Assembly: GCA_951640165.1 (NCBI GenBank)
Contig: OX621236.1
Location: 25,722,948 to 25,786,947, forward strand
DNA length: 64,000 nucleotides
From: Pseudoips prasinana
Taxonomy: Eukaryota > Arthropoda > Insecta > Lepidoptera > Nolidae
Reading direction: 5' to 3'
Shown: piece by piece, positions 26,201 through 35,308 of the stretch
Layout of the letters: every line of letters begins with the position of its first letter
How positions within the stretch are numbered: the stretch's first letter is position 1
The notes under the pieces: generated by a model
The model's database searches: none
What the model saw: only the letters and a program-made list of their open reading frames with translations
What the model was told of the DNA's origin: nothing
Position numbers and translations under genes: made by a program

Positions 26201-27190
26201 AGCAACTTCAAGGCTCCAGGCTTGTTACTCATGTTTATCCTTAAAATTCTTTGTAACATCGAGACAGTTTGATTTCCATAGTTGTAGCTAGAAATTAGGT
26301 TATTGAACATCTCTGGAAGAGGAGATTAAACTCCTAATAAAATCTTAAATTTTGACGTTATGTGAAACAATTCAAAGGTCCCTTAGATTAGTGACGCAAA
26401 AGTTATTGGGAAGACGATATTAAATGGTCCCCCTCATGGTATTGCAGATCGATGTGTGGGCGGCGGGTGTGATCCTGTACATCCTGCTGTGCGGGTTCCC
26501 GCCGTTCTCGTCGCCCGACGGCGACCAGGAGAAGCTGTTCGACGCGATCCTGTCGGCGCGCCTGGAGTTCCCCGCGCCGCACTGGGAGCGCGTGTCGGCG
26601 GGCGCCATCGACCTGGTGGCCAACATGCTGCGCCCGCAGCCTGACCTGCGCTTTGCAGCTGAAGATGTACTGGACCATGCTTGGATGGCGGTATACACTC
26701 TATTGATTTTTATTACCAACGATATTATATTCTATCAGTATTTTTGATTTTAGTATATTATCATAAGCAAATATCGTTTTCAATAAATGTCCTGTCAGAA
26801 CCCGTCCAACGAATAACGTAATACAAAAGCATAGCCGATCTATGCATACTACTTATACCAAAAGCTAAATTTATGCCTTCCACATGTGGTTCTATTTTAA
26901 GATCTTACCTCCAGAAAGACCGTATTCTGTGTTTGTCTAATATGTTTAAAGATGGGAGTGTCCTACATGCCTAAATAGTATTCAATTGAAAAATATTTAC
27001 CGAAATAACCATGATTTGGGGATTCTTTAGAAGTTCACGCGTTTCGGAAATCTATTGACAACACTGTCGCTGTTCATCTGTTAATACTTAAAAATGAATA
27101 TGAGCGTAAAACGTCACAAATATTACTTTGCAGGATGATTATGACGAGAGCTGCGACTTCCGCACGTGGTACGACGAGGACTCGTCATAG
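8249..27190 (+). CDS. Dclk: Doublecortin-like kinase (two DCX domains plus CaMK-type Ser/Thr kinase), 13 coding exons
   Basis: Coding exons: 8249-8466, 12390-12489, 13020-13214, 14371-14484, 17702-17889, 18804-18890, 19268-19428, 21435-21553, 22239-22338, 22475-22620, 25606-25755, 26448-26690, 27134-27190. All borders are GT/AG and phases join to 625 codons plus stop. The first DCX domain (about 48-135; RVRFFRNGD) and the second (about 194-285; [13 protein letters not shown]) bind and stabilise microtubules. A Ser/Pro-rich linker lies between them, and an Ala/Gly-rich linker (exon 7) precedes the kinase. The kinase has GDGNFAVV (355-362), lysine K377, paired glutamate E394, HRDIKPEN (467-474), DFG (492-494) and APE (514-516), so it looks catalytically competent. 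The domain order and the [17 protein letters not shown] and WAAGVI motifs match DCLK. The tail after the kinase is very short and ends WYDEDSS, without the long tail of vertebrate DCLK1. Other isoforms were not excluded. Confidence 0.95.
9705..11701 (+). mobile_element. 2-kb repeat element with GCCCGCGACTTTGTCCGCG start and GTCA-repeat end
   Basis: It starts CTAGCTGGTGCCCGCGACTT and ends with GTCAGTCAGTCAGTCAG followed by TTTTTATTTATATAGATG, the same ends as the shorter repeat at 3735-4063. The first third holds two diverged copies of a segment with ACGCCATCTA (near 10068 and 10250). The rest is a tandem array (see 10622-11530). No protein is visible. It lies in intron 1 of the kinase gene. 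Confidence 0.65.
10622..11530. repeat. Tandem array of ~130-140-bp diverged units
   Basis: About six units each contain, in order, TTTTTAACTGAAAGGCCAAA, a CATGCGTTTAACTTAAAA segment, CATACAAACTTACATCCCC and a GGGGGTGGAATTTTCAAAAA block. Unit starts fall near 10622, 10760, 11048, 11186, 11320 and 11456. The larger gap between 10760 and 11048 contains a second end-like segment with GTCAGTCAGTCAGT at 10963, which suggests an internal duplication of a shorter element. Confidence 0.7.
12096..12310 (-). mobile_element. tRNA-derived SINE (family A), reverse orientation
   Basis: Read on the minus strand it runs from a tRNA-like head with a GGTCCTGAGTTTGAATCCCGG-type B box, through a TTGTGTGATGAGCAC block, to a tail with CTTTGCTTAGTTTGGGGC. 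Related copies are at 19636, 23220, 52500 and 53857. It is intronic to the kinase gene (intron 1). Confidence 0.7.
16421..16495 (-). mobile_element. tRNA-like SINE head fragment
   Basis: On the minus strand the segment reads like a tRNA gene: an A-box-like GCAGTGGTTAAGGTAGTCA followed by GGGGACGATTCCCGCAC as a B-box arm. No acceptor stem closes it, so it is a SINE remnant rather than a tRNA gene. A similar piece is at 54725-54830. It lies in kinase intron 4. Confidence 0.55.
17365..17648. mobile_element. Possible small inverted-repeat element (MITE) with hairpin
   Basis: GGAACGAAGTT (17365-17375) recurs inverted as AACTTCGTTCC (17638-17648). Just inside the left end is a hairpin with exact 22-bp arms (17382-17403 and 17406-17427, 2-nt loop GG), and a GA-rich microsatellite lies near 17519. 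It ends ~50 bp before kinase exon 5. No target duplication was identified, so the limits are tentative. Confidence 0.4.
18988..19229. mobile_element. 242-bp MITE with ~60-bp terminal inverted repeats
   Basis: The left end (GGCTACCGGCTAAGTCGCCG...) is matched by the reverse complement of the right end (GGCTACCGGCTAAGTCACCG...) across about 60 bp, with only scattered mismatches, including the shared CATCGTTTTCGTGA block. No coding content. It sits in kinase intron 6, ending 38 bp before exon 7. Confidence 0.75.
19636..19865 (+). mobile_element. tRNA-derived SINE (family A), diverged
   Basis: It shares the CATGTCTGTTTGTCCTTAGTC block, the TTATCTGTTTTCCATAGTA block and the tail CTCTGCTTAGTTTGGGATCG with the copy at 53857. 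The tRNA-like head is decayed. It lies in kinase intron 7. Confidence 0.65.
20338..20400 (-). repeat. Decayed RTE-tail-like fragment
   Basis: The segment ATCATGTCAGCCGAACTTGC followed by GTCCACTACTGACAAAAG resembles the reverse complement of the RTE tail (compare 60785-60830), but differs at many positions. It is a weak call. Confidence 0.3.
22637..22885 (+). mobile_element. 5S rRNA-derived SINE
   Basis: Within the head, AGGTTAAGCAACTAGGCTCG and GATGGGTGACCGCC match the internal-control half of insect 5S rRNA (GTTAAGCAAC...GATGGGTGACCGCC), placing this with 5S-headed SINEs (SINE3 type). The body has TTCGGAGGGCACGTTAAGCT, GTCGGTCCCGGTTGTAGCC and a CAGGGTAACCAC end. It begins ~17 bp after kinase exon 10. 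Four further copies or fragments are at 29220, 56930, 57822 and 59745. Confidence 0.8.
23220..23475 (-). mobile_element. tRNA-derived SINE (family A) carrying an internal palindrome
   Basis: On the minus strand it has the family A head, body and tail (the plus strand shows GATCCCAAACTAAGCAGAGC near the left end). The region around its B box is duplicated in inverse: 23369-23394 and 23402-23427 are 26-bp arms with one mismatch (GATTCCCACCAAGG...). It lies in kinase intron 10. Confidence 0.65.
24009..24910. mobile_element. ~0.9-kb DNA element with ~20-bp inverted ends (CCACTAACGCCCGGTTCCT)
   Basis: The left end CCACTAACGCCCGGTTCCTA is matched by the reverse complement of 24890-24910 (CCACTAATGCCCGGTTCCTT). 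The interior has several CGTTAGTAA/TTACTAACG-like segments and a tiny open piece starting [14 protein letters not shown] (24340) that could be a transposase start. It may be an internally deleted Harbinger-like element, but no 3-bp target duplication is clear. It lies in kinase intron 10. Confidence 0.5.
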
Positions 27191-29039
27191 CCGGCGCAGA
27201 GCTGGCGCCAGTCGCAGTCGGCGCCCACGTGACCACGTCCACTCCGCTACGGCTTCAGCGTGCAGTGCTGTTCACAGCCAAGCCTTTCGATACGTTAACA
27301 CCAATACCAAAGTTTTTATTTAACATATTTTACTTAAAAGATACTGCATGCATAATAGTTTGTGTATATATATTTTTTTTGGTGCGAACTCCGGTGCAGT
27401 ATTATTGTTTTGGTTTTGAATTATTGTGTTATCTTTATTATAAGACAAATTATTCTGGAAATTATTTCCTAGTAGCGAAATATAATAGTGGGATGGCTGG
27501 ATATGTTTCTTAGTGTACGACGATCGCGGTGCGGTGGCATGAATGTCTTATTGAGTGTACGAGAGCGTCGCCAACGTTGAAATGTCGCAATCGATTAGTG
27601 ACGCGTCCGAGTGACCAAGTATTACGATTGGCTGCTTAAATTGCTTTATTCTATTTTGCTTCCTCAGCCAGTGGATACAAAATTATTATATTTCGCTTAT
27701 TAATAAAATCTGACAAATCTAAAGATCTCTAGATGTCTCTTACCACTTATTAGTTCTTCAATAATAAATTGAAAAATCCTAGGTTTAAAAAGAATATTTA
27801 TAGAGAATATTTTTATTTAACGATAACATTCTGTAATATACGAGTAATATATCTTATTTAATTATTTGAATGAATTCATATTTACAAGTATAGAGCGCAA
27901 GTTAATTGTAATAATTTTTTGTATAATATGAATTGCTTGTAGGCATATCCATTGCTATTGCTTCTATTGTGTATTGTAACCATATCATCCATTTCTTCAT
28001 AGTAACATTCCCCTCTTGTAAACCCAAGCAGTGCCCATAATATGGGATGACTGTAGTTCATTAATTGTGTATTAAGTGACTGCAAGTGTGGTGCTAGCTA
28101 CAGCGATAACATTTTTTTAAGAAAATATTTAGAGATTTAGTCTGTTTACGTGAACAGCCCAAAATTGAGTATAGACTTTATGCGTAGTTTTGTAGTAGTT
28201 TCTTTAAGGAACTGGAGAAATGTACATCTGTTTTAACTTGTGACAGTCATATCATCCATAAGTAGTGATACGGACCCAGTTGAATAAACTGTAAAATATT
28301 ATATGAACAAAATATTAATAATATGTTTGTAATACATATTTAATATGTTAAGCAATCATTGTTGCAGCACATGTATATCATACAGCCAATAAAAGCGTAT
28401 AGCACATCAGCCAATGCTTGGCACCTTAGAAGCAGAAGCTAACCATATTTATTATTAGATAAGTGCCAAATTCATTTCATTATCATGCTTTTTTGTATTA
28501 TAAATCACGCAGGTCGCAGCAATCAATGTTCCTCTCGAATAATGTTTTTGTTTTTTATGATTGAGTTAAGTTATTTTCATAAAATAGTATTAATATATCA
28601 TTGAGCAACACACCAAATGCAAACCACATTAGACTGATATACATTCCTTCACAGTGTGACATTGTAACCATATTAACCATTCACTGCAGTATATTAAAAC
28701 ATAATATAAATCTAATCAGTACCTTAGTGTTATGTTTGTTATAATTTTATATTCTGTGGTCTTAAACATTTTTGGACTTTTATAATGAAATTTAGTGTTG
28801 TGAATTATACATGAACAGATTTGTCCAGGTAATAAATTTTAAAATTAGCATTAAAGGTATGCCTATACAATGGAAACATGATGAAAAGGTATTATAAACA
28901 AGTGTTCTAGATAAATTATATACAAGCTGCAACTCATTGCATGTCAGTCATGGTGATTCATAAAATTTTATAATGCATTTAGACAAGATATGTTCATTGA
29001 GTTAATGAGAGAATAAATAAATTTATAAAATGTTGTATT
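27191..29039. other. 3' flank of the kinase gene; no further gene seen
   Basis: The segment just after the stop is GC-rich, then AT-rich to 29039. It presumably contains the kinase 3' UTR and the end of the convergent TRMT6 transcript. A 67-codon minus-strand frame (27882-28085) was examined as a TRMT6 exon and rejected. Confidence 0.5.
27702..27707 (+). terminator. Candidate kinase polyadenylation signal AATAAA
   Basis: An AATAAA hexamer lies about 512 nt past the kinase stop. Others occur downstream (near 28284), so this is only the first plausible site. Confidence 0.25.
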
Positions 29040-29045
29040 TTTATT
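29040..29045 (-). terminator. TRMT6 polyadenylation signal AATAAA
   Basis: The plus strand reads TTTATT, giving AATAAA on the minus strand 32 nt past the TRMT6 stop. The position suits a short 3' UTR. Confidence 0.55.
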
Positions 29046-29077
29046 TCAATATTACATATCAAGTAATAAGTAATTGC

Positions 29078-31399
29078 CTAACTTAAAACATAACCACTCA
29101 ACAGGAAACCACTTGCAGCGTTCATCGACACTTCTGGATGTGTTCTGTCAGGCAACACCTGGAAACATGAATACTTATGATAAACTAAAAGAAGCAAGAG
29201 TACTTATTGTATGGGCAGTGGTTACTTTAGTGTCAGAGTTGTTCAAGCCGCCCAGTAGGCCTCTGACATGGCTTCAAGACTGTTGTCTAATGAATACAAC
29301 CAGGACCAGCAGCTTAACATGCCGTCCAAAGCAAGGAGACGCTCAGAAATTAAACCACTTTTGCGGACACCCATCTATAGACTGACCGCGTGCCTAGTTA
29401 CTTAACCTCGCCGATCGCTTATTAACTGGTGACAGCATCTAGTGTTAATTTGAGAACACTTGATATCCAGGGTGACATTTTATTCTGCAGGTAAAATGAC
29501 AGCATGTTAATCCAGGGTATGTTACATGAAACCAAGAGGTAGTTTAGTTAATAGGGTAGTTTTATGTTATTTTGTTGCCTGGATTCCTGTGTTTAGTGCT
29601 ACTTACTAATAATGACTTGTACTGATGGCTAGCTCTAGTAACCATGTGGTCTGGGTAGCGCTAAATGATGAAAGAGCTCTCACTTGTATGAGCAGCTTTA
29701 CTGAGTACTGACAGAATATATTTGTTATGTATTAATGTGTTTATTTTAATGGTGATGAGAAAGGTTGCTACAGATAACTGTGGAAGAGGCAAGGGTGAGC
29801 AGTAAAATTAGTTGATAGTATTAAATATAACTAAATTATTGTAATTGTTTTACTAACTTGTACTAAACCAACTTTATATCTAATAAAGTGTACAGAGAAA
29901 TTTCTTGAAAATTCATTGAGAGTAATAAATTACATAAATATAATAATTACCATTATCCAGCTACCACAACCTGTCAAATTTCTTTTATAGATTTTCAACT
30001 TTATCACATAAGCATAAGGTTCACTTTCATTTGGGGAAATTTAACAGATGGGGGTAGCATGATGTGCTAGTGTCTGAACTTCCTGGGGCACCTATCATTT
30101 TAACAGTTCAATAAGCTAACCATATTTCATAAATTCTATAAAAAACAAATAATAACAAACCTGATAATTTCTCATCCAGTTACAAGTAAGCTTCAGTGCA
30201 GCAACATTGCTCTGTGCCTTGAGGGTCATGTACAGCTGCTGTAATGGCTCTGCTACACTGTAGTAGACCACAAATGGTCGACCAGGCTTTACAAAACTTA
30301 CTAACTCATTGAAAATGTTTTGCGGTTCTTCCTTACAAGCTATTACTAATGAGTCCATTTTATTCTGAAGTAGTTCTGCTGCAGCTATATTGTCAAAATG
30401 CCATTTAGGCTTTTTATTTTCTTTTGGTTTGTCAGGATCTGCACTGTCACCTGGTTCACTGCAAGCATTGGTCTCCGTTACATTATCTGGCTTACATTTT
30501 TTGCTCTCATGTTCAGTATCATCAACATTTTTCCTTTTTAATGGATTTTCTGTGTTGCTCACATCTTCACTACTCACTACATTATTTGTATCACATCCTT
30601 GGTAAAATTGCCTCAATGCTGAATAGACATTGACCGAGACACATCTACTCATTTGTTCCTCAGGAAAATTCATGGCTAATAATGCTTGTTTCTGTGACAT
30701 ATTGCCAGGATGCATGTGTAGTAGTTTCCCATTAGTTTCCTGACCAATGCAGCCAAGCAGTGCAGCTGCAACAAGACCATTAGAACCAGAATCGTACAGC
30801 AGGTGGTTTCCTTCAGAATGAATGTTAATTAGAGTCATTATTTGTGAAAGAGTGTCAATTCGTAAGTTTTGTATTTTACCTGGTTCTAGTTTATACATTA
30901 TTTCACTTATAATCCTTAAATTCGGTTTTATGACTTGGAAATACTCAAAATATTTCTTTTCTTTCTTTCTCAAATACTTATCTTGAGAAAACTCTGTTTT
31001 ATTGTGGAATGTATTAGAATTACTGATTAATGTTTCCACAATGTCAGATGCTTTATTTAAGTCGCTCTTTAATGTTTCTATATCAGCAGCAGTCAACTTT
31101 TGAGAACAACCATCATCAACTATATTTCTATTGTCATTACCAGATGTCTTAATATCAATTTCATCTTTTAATTTCACAACTTCCTCTACTAATTCAACTG
31201 TGTAATCTCTATTTCTTTTGTTTGTTTTAGGAATAAGCTTGAATGTTGAGAAATATGGACAGCCATCGACACCTTTCAGATTAACAGTATCCCGTCCCAA
31301 ATTTATACAAGAATCGGTCTTATTATACTTGTGCAGTTTTCTATAACTTTGTTTCTGTACTACAATATAATCACCTATTTTAATAACTTCCTTAGACAT
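29078..31399 (-). CDS. Trmt6: TRMT6, non-catalytic subunit of tRNA (adenine-58-N1) methyltransferase, two exons
   Basis: With the catalytic partner TRMT61A it forms the nuclear enzyme that makes m1A58 in the T loop of tRNAs, including initiator tRNA. Exon 1 is 30161-31399 (413 codons, ATG at 31397-31399). Exon 2 is 29078-29158 (26 codons plus TAG), joined in phase 0 across a GTTTGT donor and a TTTCCAG acceptor, giving 439 residues. Exon 1 shows the N-terminal IGDYIVVQK strand, a central KLLHMHPGNMSQKQALLAMN region and a C-terminal KPGRPFVVYYSVAEPLQQLY region ending NWMRNYQ. Exon 2 starts VLPDRTHPEVSM and continues ASGFLLSGY, which is the conserved TRMT6 ending, so this small exon fits better than simple read-through. 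An acidic/basic low-complexity linker lies between the domains (about residues 280-335). The intron holds a 5S-type SINE. Confidence 0.93.
29220..29435 (-). mobile_element. 5S rRNA-derived SINE, reverse orientation
   Basis: The plus strand shows AGAAATTAAACCACTTTTGC, CATCTATAGACTGACCGCG and TAGTTACTTAACCTCGC, the reverse complement of the 5S-like head at 22637, and CAAGCCGCCCAGTAGGCCTC from the 3' body. It lies in the single TRMT6 intron and shares its strand. Confidence 0.75.
29983..30080. repeat. ~98-bp repeat shared with 59996-60090
   Basis: TTTATAGATTTTCAACTTTATCAC, AAGCATAAGGTTCA and GGGGAAATTT blocks recur in the same order at 59996-60090. Both copies lie in introns close to a splice site, and both lie near a reverse-oriented 5S SINE. 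The family is unknown. Confidence 0.65.
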
Positions 31400-31737
31400 T
31401 GTTTTAGAGGACCTGTGTATACAGTTATAGGTTAGGTACTTGGAATCTTGTTGTGTACGAGAAACCTTGATTTCAAGGTTTCATTAAAGTAAAGTTTTTC
31501 AATTTATACAAATCTGTTTAAACTCAGCAAAATTAATCAAAAGCAGCACATTCTTGACATATTTAAACATAACCAACAAACAAAATACACGATCTCCTCA
31601 AACAAGAAGTGGCAAGAAGTAGGGATGTTAAAAAACTATCGTATATTATTTTCCTTTAATCGATTTAAATAATCGATTATTTTATAATAATATTCAATTT
31701 TTAATTAATTTAACATTTTTTAAACAGCGCTATCGAT

Positions 31738-32258
31738 GCGACGCACAGTGGACCAGATTTTGAATATAGTGGAATTAAGGCCCAATGTTAAAATTTCGGG
31801 CTGAAAAAATTAATACGGGCAGCTAAAGGTGCAGTAAGTAAGTAACATTTGTTCTAGCAGTTTCTACAAAATCGGTAACTTACGTCAAAAAAATATAGAA
31901 AAAGAAATGTATGGAAAACTGTTTTTTTTTTTCGATATGTTCAAGAGTACTGTTCCGGTGTTTTTTTGGCCAAAGCTACAAGTATATGCAATTTTTTTTT
32001 TGTGGCATTAATGAATAAGTGTAGGTATTATAATAACATACAACAGGTTTCAGTGCTAACACTCGAGAACATATCAAGAAAACATAAATTCAGTTTTACT
32101 CCATACGTTTTTTTACCAATATTTTAGATTTTGTGAAAAGTGCTAGAACAAACGTTGATGAGCGCACCTTTGTCTGCCCGTATGATTTTTTTCAGCCCGG
32201 AATTTTGACCTTGGGCCCTAAGTCCACTATATTCAAAATCCGGTCCATTGTGCGACGC
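31738..32258. mobile_element. 521-bp foldback-type MITE, ~135-bp inverted arms
   Basis: From GCGACGCACAGTGGACCAG on the left and its inverted counterpart ending 32258, the arms match through GATTTTGAATATAGTGGA, TCGGGCTGAAAAAA, ACGGGCAG and TTTGTTCTAGCA to about 31872/32127. Only ~250 bp of T-rich sequence separates them. No coding content. It lies ~340 bp upstream of the TRMT6 start codon. Confidence 0.75.
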
Positions 32259-32477
32259 CCGTCGAGGGATAAAACAATTAGAAGTTATTGAATGAACAAG
32301 TCGATTCAAAGACGTTACCATCTGTATGTATGTTTCTTATCAACGGTTTTTTTTTCAAGTGTGTAAATAAATGTGCGTTACCAATAAAAATGTCTTTTAA
32401 CCATAAGGCACCTAAATGAGTTTGGCGGAAGTATTTATTAACAAAGAAAGATAATACCACAGTAATATAACAGTACC

Positions 32478-32673
32478 TACTGTTCGAAAGAATTAAAAAC
32501 TTGTAGTAATACTACAAATTTAAAACAGTATATGGCCCATGTATTCACTCCATATGCAGTTTTAAATTTGTTGTATTACACAAATTTAAAACTACATATG
32601 GAGTGAATACATGGGCCATATACTGTTTTAAATTTGTAGTATTACTACAAGATTTTAATTCTTTCGAACAGTA
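32478..32673. repeat. Near-perfect palindrome, two 94-bp arms and an 8-nt loop
   Basis: Arms 32478-32571 and 32580-32673 are reverse complements with about two mismatches seen by eye; the loop is TGTATTAC. Each arm includes CAGTATATGGCCCATGTATT. An RNA copy would fold into a very long hairpin. Flanks are AT-rich repeats with no gene. Confidence 0.85.
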
Positions 32674-33244
32674 CTTGCATATTACTCTGGTTTACAGACT
32701 CCCTCTGTCATACAGGCTAGCAAGATAAGGTGACAAAAATTTTACAATGGTTACTATGGTGTTTATGATAGCGAAATACTGCAACCTTTCAAATTTCTTT
32801 AAAAATATCATGCATACTGTTATACTATAACCTTAAAATTATAAATCTGAAACTAACCGATTAAATTATCTGTTCATCTTTATATACATCTTTTAATTTA
32901 GTGAGCGAATTGCTGGCTGGAAATTTGGCTTAACATTTTACAAATTTTCGGGATCACAATACGAACTCTTGGTCTACTCATGGCTTACAAAATTCCAAAA
33001 ATCGATTATTAATTTTTATTCTTGAATGGATTTTTGACAAATGGTTTTATAAAAATAGATAAATTGATTTTAGAATAAACGATTATTTTCACATGTGCAT
33101 CCCTAGCAAGAAGTTTTTTTTATATAAATTATGTCATGACCATGGATATAAATCCTTCAATAAATAATTAAAATAATTATTTTATTAGAGCATTAGCGTT
33201 TTCGTCATTAAGCAATATTCACAGCCAAAGAAAAAAAAAATAGT

Positions 33245-33425
33245 TCGTCACAGTCAAGGCCAACTGCGCAGGACATATTATAGAGCACAAGTGTGTGCGC
33301 GAACACAGGAGCACTTTCTATTCCATCACTCTCATGATCCGATGCTATGACTACCTACACCACCGGATAGAGGTCAGGAACAGCACCGACGGCTTTACGT
33401 GCTTTCCGAAGCACGGGGGTTTAAT
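33245..33425 (-). mobile_element. tRNA-derived SINE (family B), reverse orientation, 3' part
   Basis: The plus strand carries GAGCACTTTCTATTCCATCA, CTCTCATGATCCGATGC, AGAGGTCAGGAACAG and GACGGCTTTACGTGCTTTCC, the reverse complement of the family B body at 52663-53031. Confidence 0.7.
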
Positions 33426-34149
33426 ACGTAATGTATGTAAATTTATTAGTACGGAAAAATCCTAAATTCACATGGTGAGTTCCCACAGACAGCACACAAT
33501 GTGTGAACTTAACTACAAGACGTGCATTCAACTTATGAAGACCTACGCGAGTTCAGTCATAGATAATACACTTAACTAGCTAAGTTCAGTGTTCACACAC
33601 ACGGCTCCTAGGTTCATTAGCCTACACCAAACACTTCAACGTGCCATGAGCGCAACATTAACGTAGAGCGACAGTTGCACAAGACGTCCCTAGAAAACAG
33701 TGACCCACTCATGCATCTTTCCGTCAGTAAATATCCAAATCCGAAGGGTAAAGGGCACGCCCTCCGGCGCCATCTTTTGATAGAGATTGACACTGTTTCT
33801 GAAAACGGATCGGATTGGTAGAACACTAGACAAAAAAGGTGTAAAAGTCCAATATATCAATCTCAAATAACAATTTTATTTTTATGAACTATGTGAGTTA
33901 TAAGCCTTTAATCTTTACTCGATCTATGTCATTGTCGGTCTATTTTGGCCGACGGTACGTTGTGGTACAGACCTTAAGCAAAATGGATTGGCACCATGTG
34001 GCCTGTGTCTCCAGCAGTCTCCACCACAGCTTTCTCTCCGCCACCCCACGCGCTCATTCGTAATAGTTTATTAAAATAATATTGTTTTTGTATACGTAAG
34101 AAGAATAGCCGATAGCAAAACGTTACATTTAACGTAACGTTATGTTACA

Positions 34150-34350
34150 GACAGACGACAACGCGTTAAAGTGGAAAATTACACCTTTAGTTAAAAGCAT
34201 GTAGAATTTGGAGTTCCGCAGTAGTGTTCTTGGTCCAATGTTATTTCTCATCTTCATGAACGTCACCCATGAGCCTAAAAATCAAGATGCACACTCGATT
34301 AGCGATGCTAATGGTACGGTAATAATTTTCTATAGTTAATCCTGGCAGAC
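34150..34350 (+). pseudogene. LINE reverse transcriptase fragment (GVPQ / SVLGPMLF region)
   Basis: Translation gives RQRVKVENYTF then GVPQ; after a stop and one frame change it continues SVLGPMLFLIFMN, the classic LINE polymerase box that precedes the YADD motif. The expected YADD region is decayed (SDANGTVIIF). A dead fragment of unknown clade. Confidence 0.6.
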
Positions 34351-34913
34351 TGTATAGTGTATTTGAAGCAGCTCAGAATGGTATACCTACCCAACATGAA
34401 AATCTGGCTTGACTTAAGCCTTTTTTATCTAAATAGAAAAAAGAACTTTTTTTGTTTTCATAACTCTTACGTGTATAGTATCGGCTCCAAATTGTTGTAA
34501 TAAGCTTTTTATTCACTGCAGTAACTGCATTAAAGATTCTTGCAATTGCGAAAACATAAAAAAGGTCGACTCTATAAATATGTTGAAGAATTTCTCGACC
34601 AGCGGCCTTTCATTGAAACTAGATTGAACAGACAAATGTTGATTTAAATGGCAAAAAGTCGCAGGAAGTTAACTCACTCAGGATCTATCTGCGTAACTAT
34701 GGCAATTATAAAATTGTTAAACTCTTGTATATTGCATCGTGTGAATCGATCATTTATTACTGAATTTACGTAATTTTAGGTTTACCTTAATAAAGAAACT
34801 ATAATTTAATTAGTACCTATAATGTTTTTCTAGGTAGTACTTACCAATCGTCGAAAAGGCAAGATTTGTGAAAGAAATTTTTAGAAACATTTTAAAGATA
34901 GATTTAACTAGTG

Positions 34914-34917
34914 AGAT
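34914..34917. repeat. Left target-site duplication AGAT of the LTR retrotransposon
   Basis: AGAT directly precedes the 5' LTR and recurs at 44017-44020 directly after the 3' LTR. This marks the original insertion and gives the exact element ends. Confidence 0.75.
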
Positions 34918-35197
34918 TATAACGCGCACCTCACTATACTGATTCGACGCAGGCCCTGAGGGGAAAGCAGGGGGGCGGGACGGGAAGACGCCGCGTCGCT
35001 ACGCGCCCGCCGGACAGTAAAAATGTTTTGCTTTACTGGGTCAGTCGATTGTCGAAGTCGAATGAGACTAATGTTACGTGTCTATAGTGCAAAGGTTGTA
35101 ATTTTATTGATACGCTACATAACGTGTAATCTGTGTTTTCGTGGTTCCACCTAATAAACAATCTATAACTTAAACCGATTTGTTTCAATCCGTTATA
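34918..35197 (+). repeat. 5' LTR (280 bp)
   Basis: It starts TATAACGCGCACC and ends CCGTTATA, a short inverted pair, and contains a GC-rich block and AATAAA near 35153. It matches the 3' LTR at 43734-44016 with a few substitutions and small indels. Confidence 0.88.
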
Positions 35198-35199
35198 AG

Positions 35200-35217
35200 T
35201 GGCGCCCAACGTGGGGC
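35200..35217 (+). other. Primer binding site, tRNA-Lys-like
   Basis: TGGCGCCCAACGTGGGGC lies two bases after the 5' LTR. The TGGCGCCC core is the usual lysine-tRNA-primed site of gypsy and retroviral-type elements; the exact tRNA was not checked. Confidence 0.75.
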
Positions 35218-35308
35218 CGCGAATCCAGTTCAAACCAGATATCGCGTCGGTTGAAAAACGTTACTTGGTGCGTGTATCTACTTTTCGTTCGTTCGTACGG
35301 GCACTAAT

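Noticed and set aside
26403..26719. Minus-strand frames opposite kinase exon 12
   Set aside because: They are shadows of a GC-rich coding exon whose plus-strand frame is unambiguously a kinase.
27882..28085. 67-codon minus-strand frame as the last exon of TRMT6
   Set aside because: It has a splice acceptor-like AG in phase, but the protein has no TRMT6 motif; the exon at 29078-29158 gives the conserved VLPDRTHP...GFLLSGY ending and a nearby poly(A) signal.
29074..29385. 103-codon plus-strand frame
   Set aside because: It overlaps the TRMT6 last exon in antisense and continues into a SINE; no protein family.
33650..33700. Short match TTAACGTAGAGCG.CAGTTGCAC shared with 23107-23140
   Set aside because: Clearly a dispersed repeat piece, but too short to define limits or a family.
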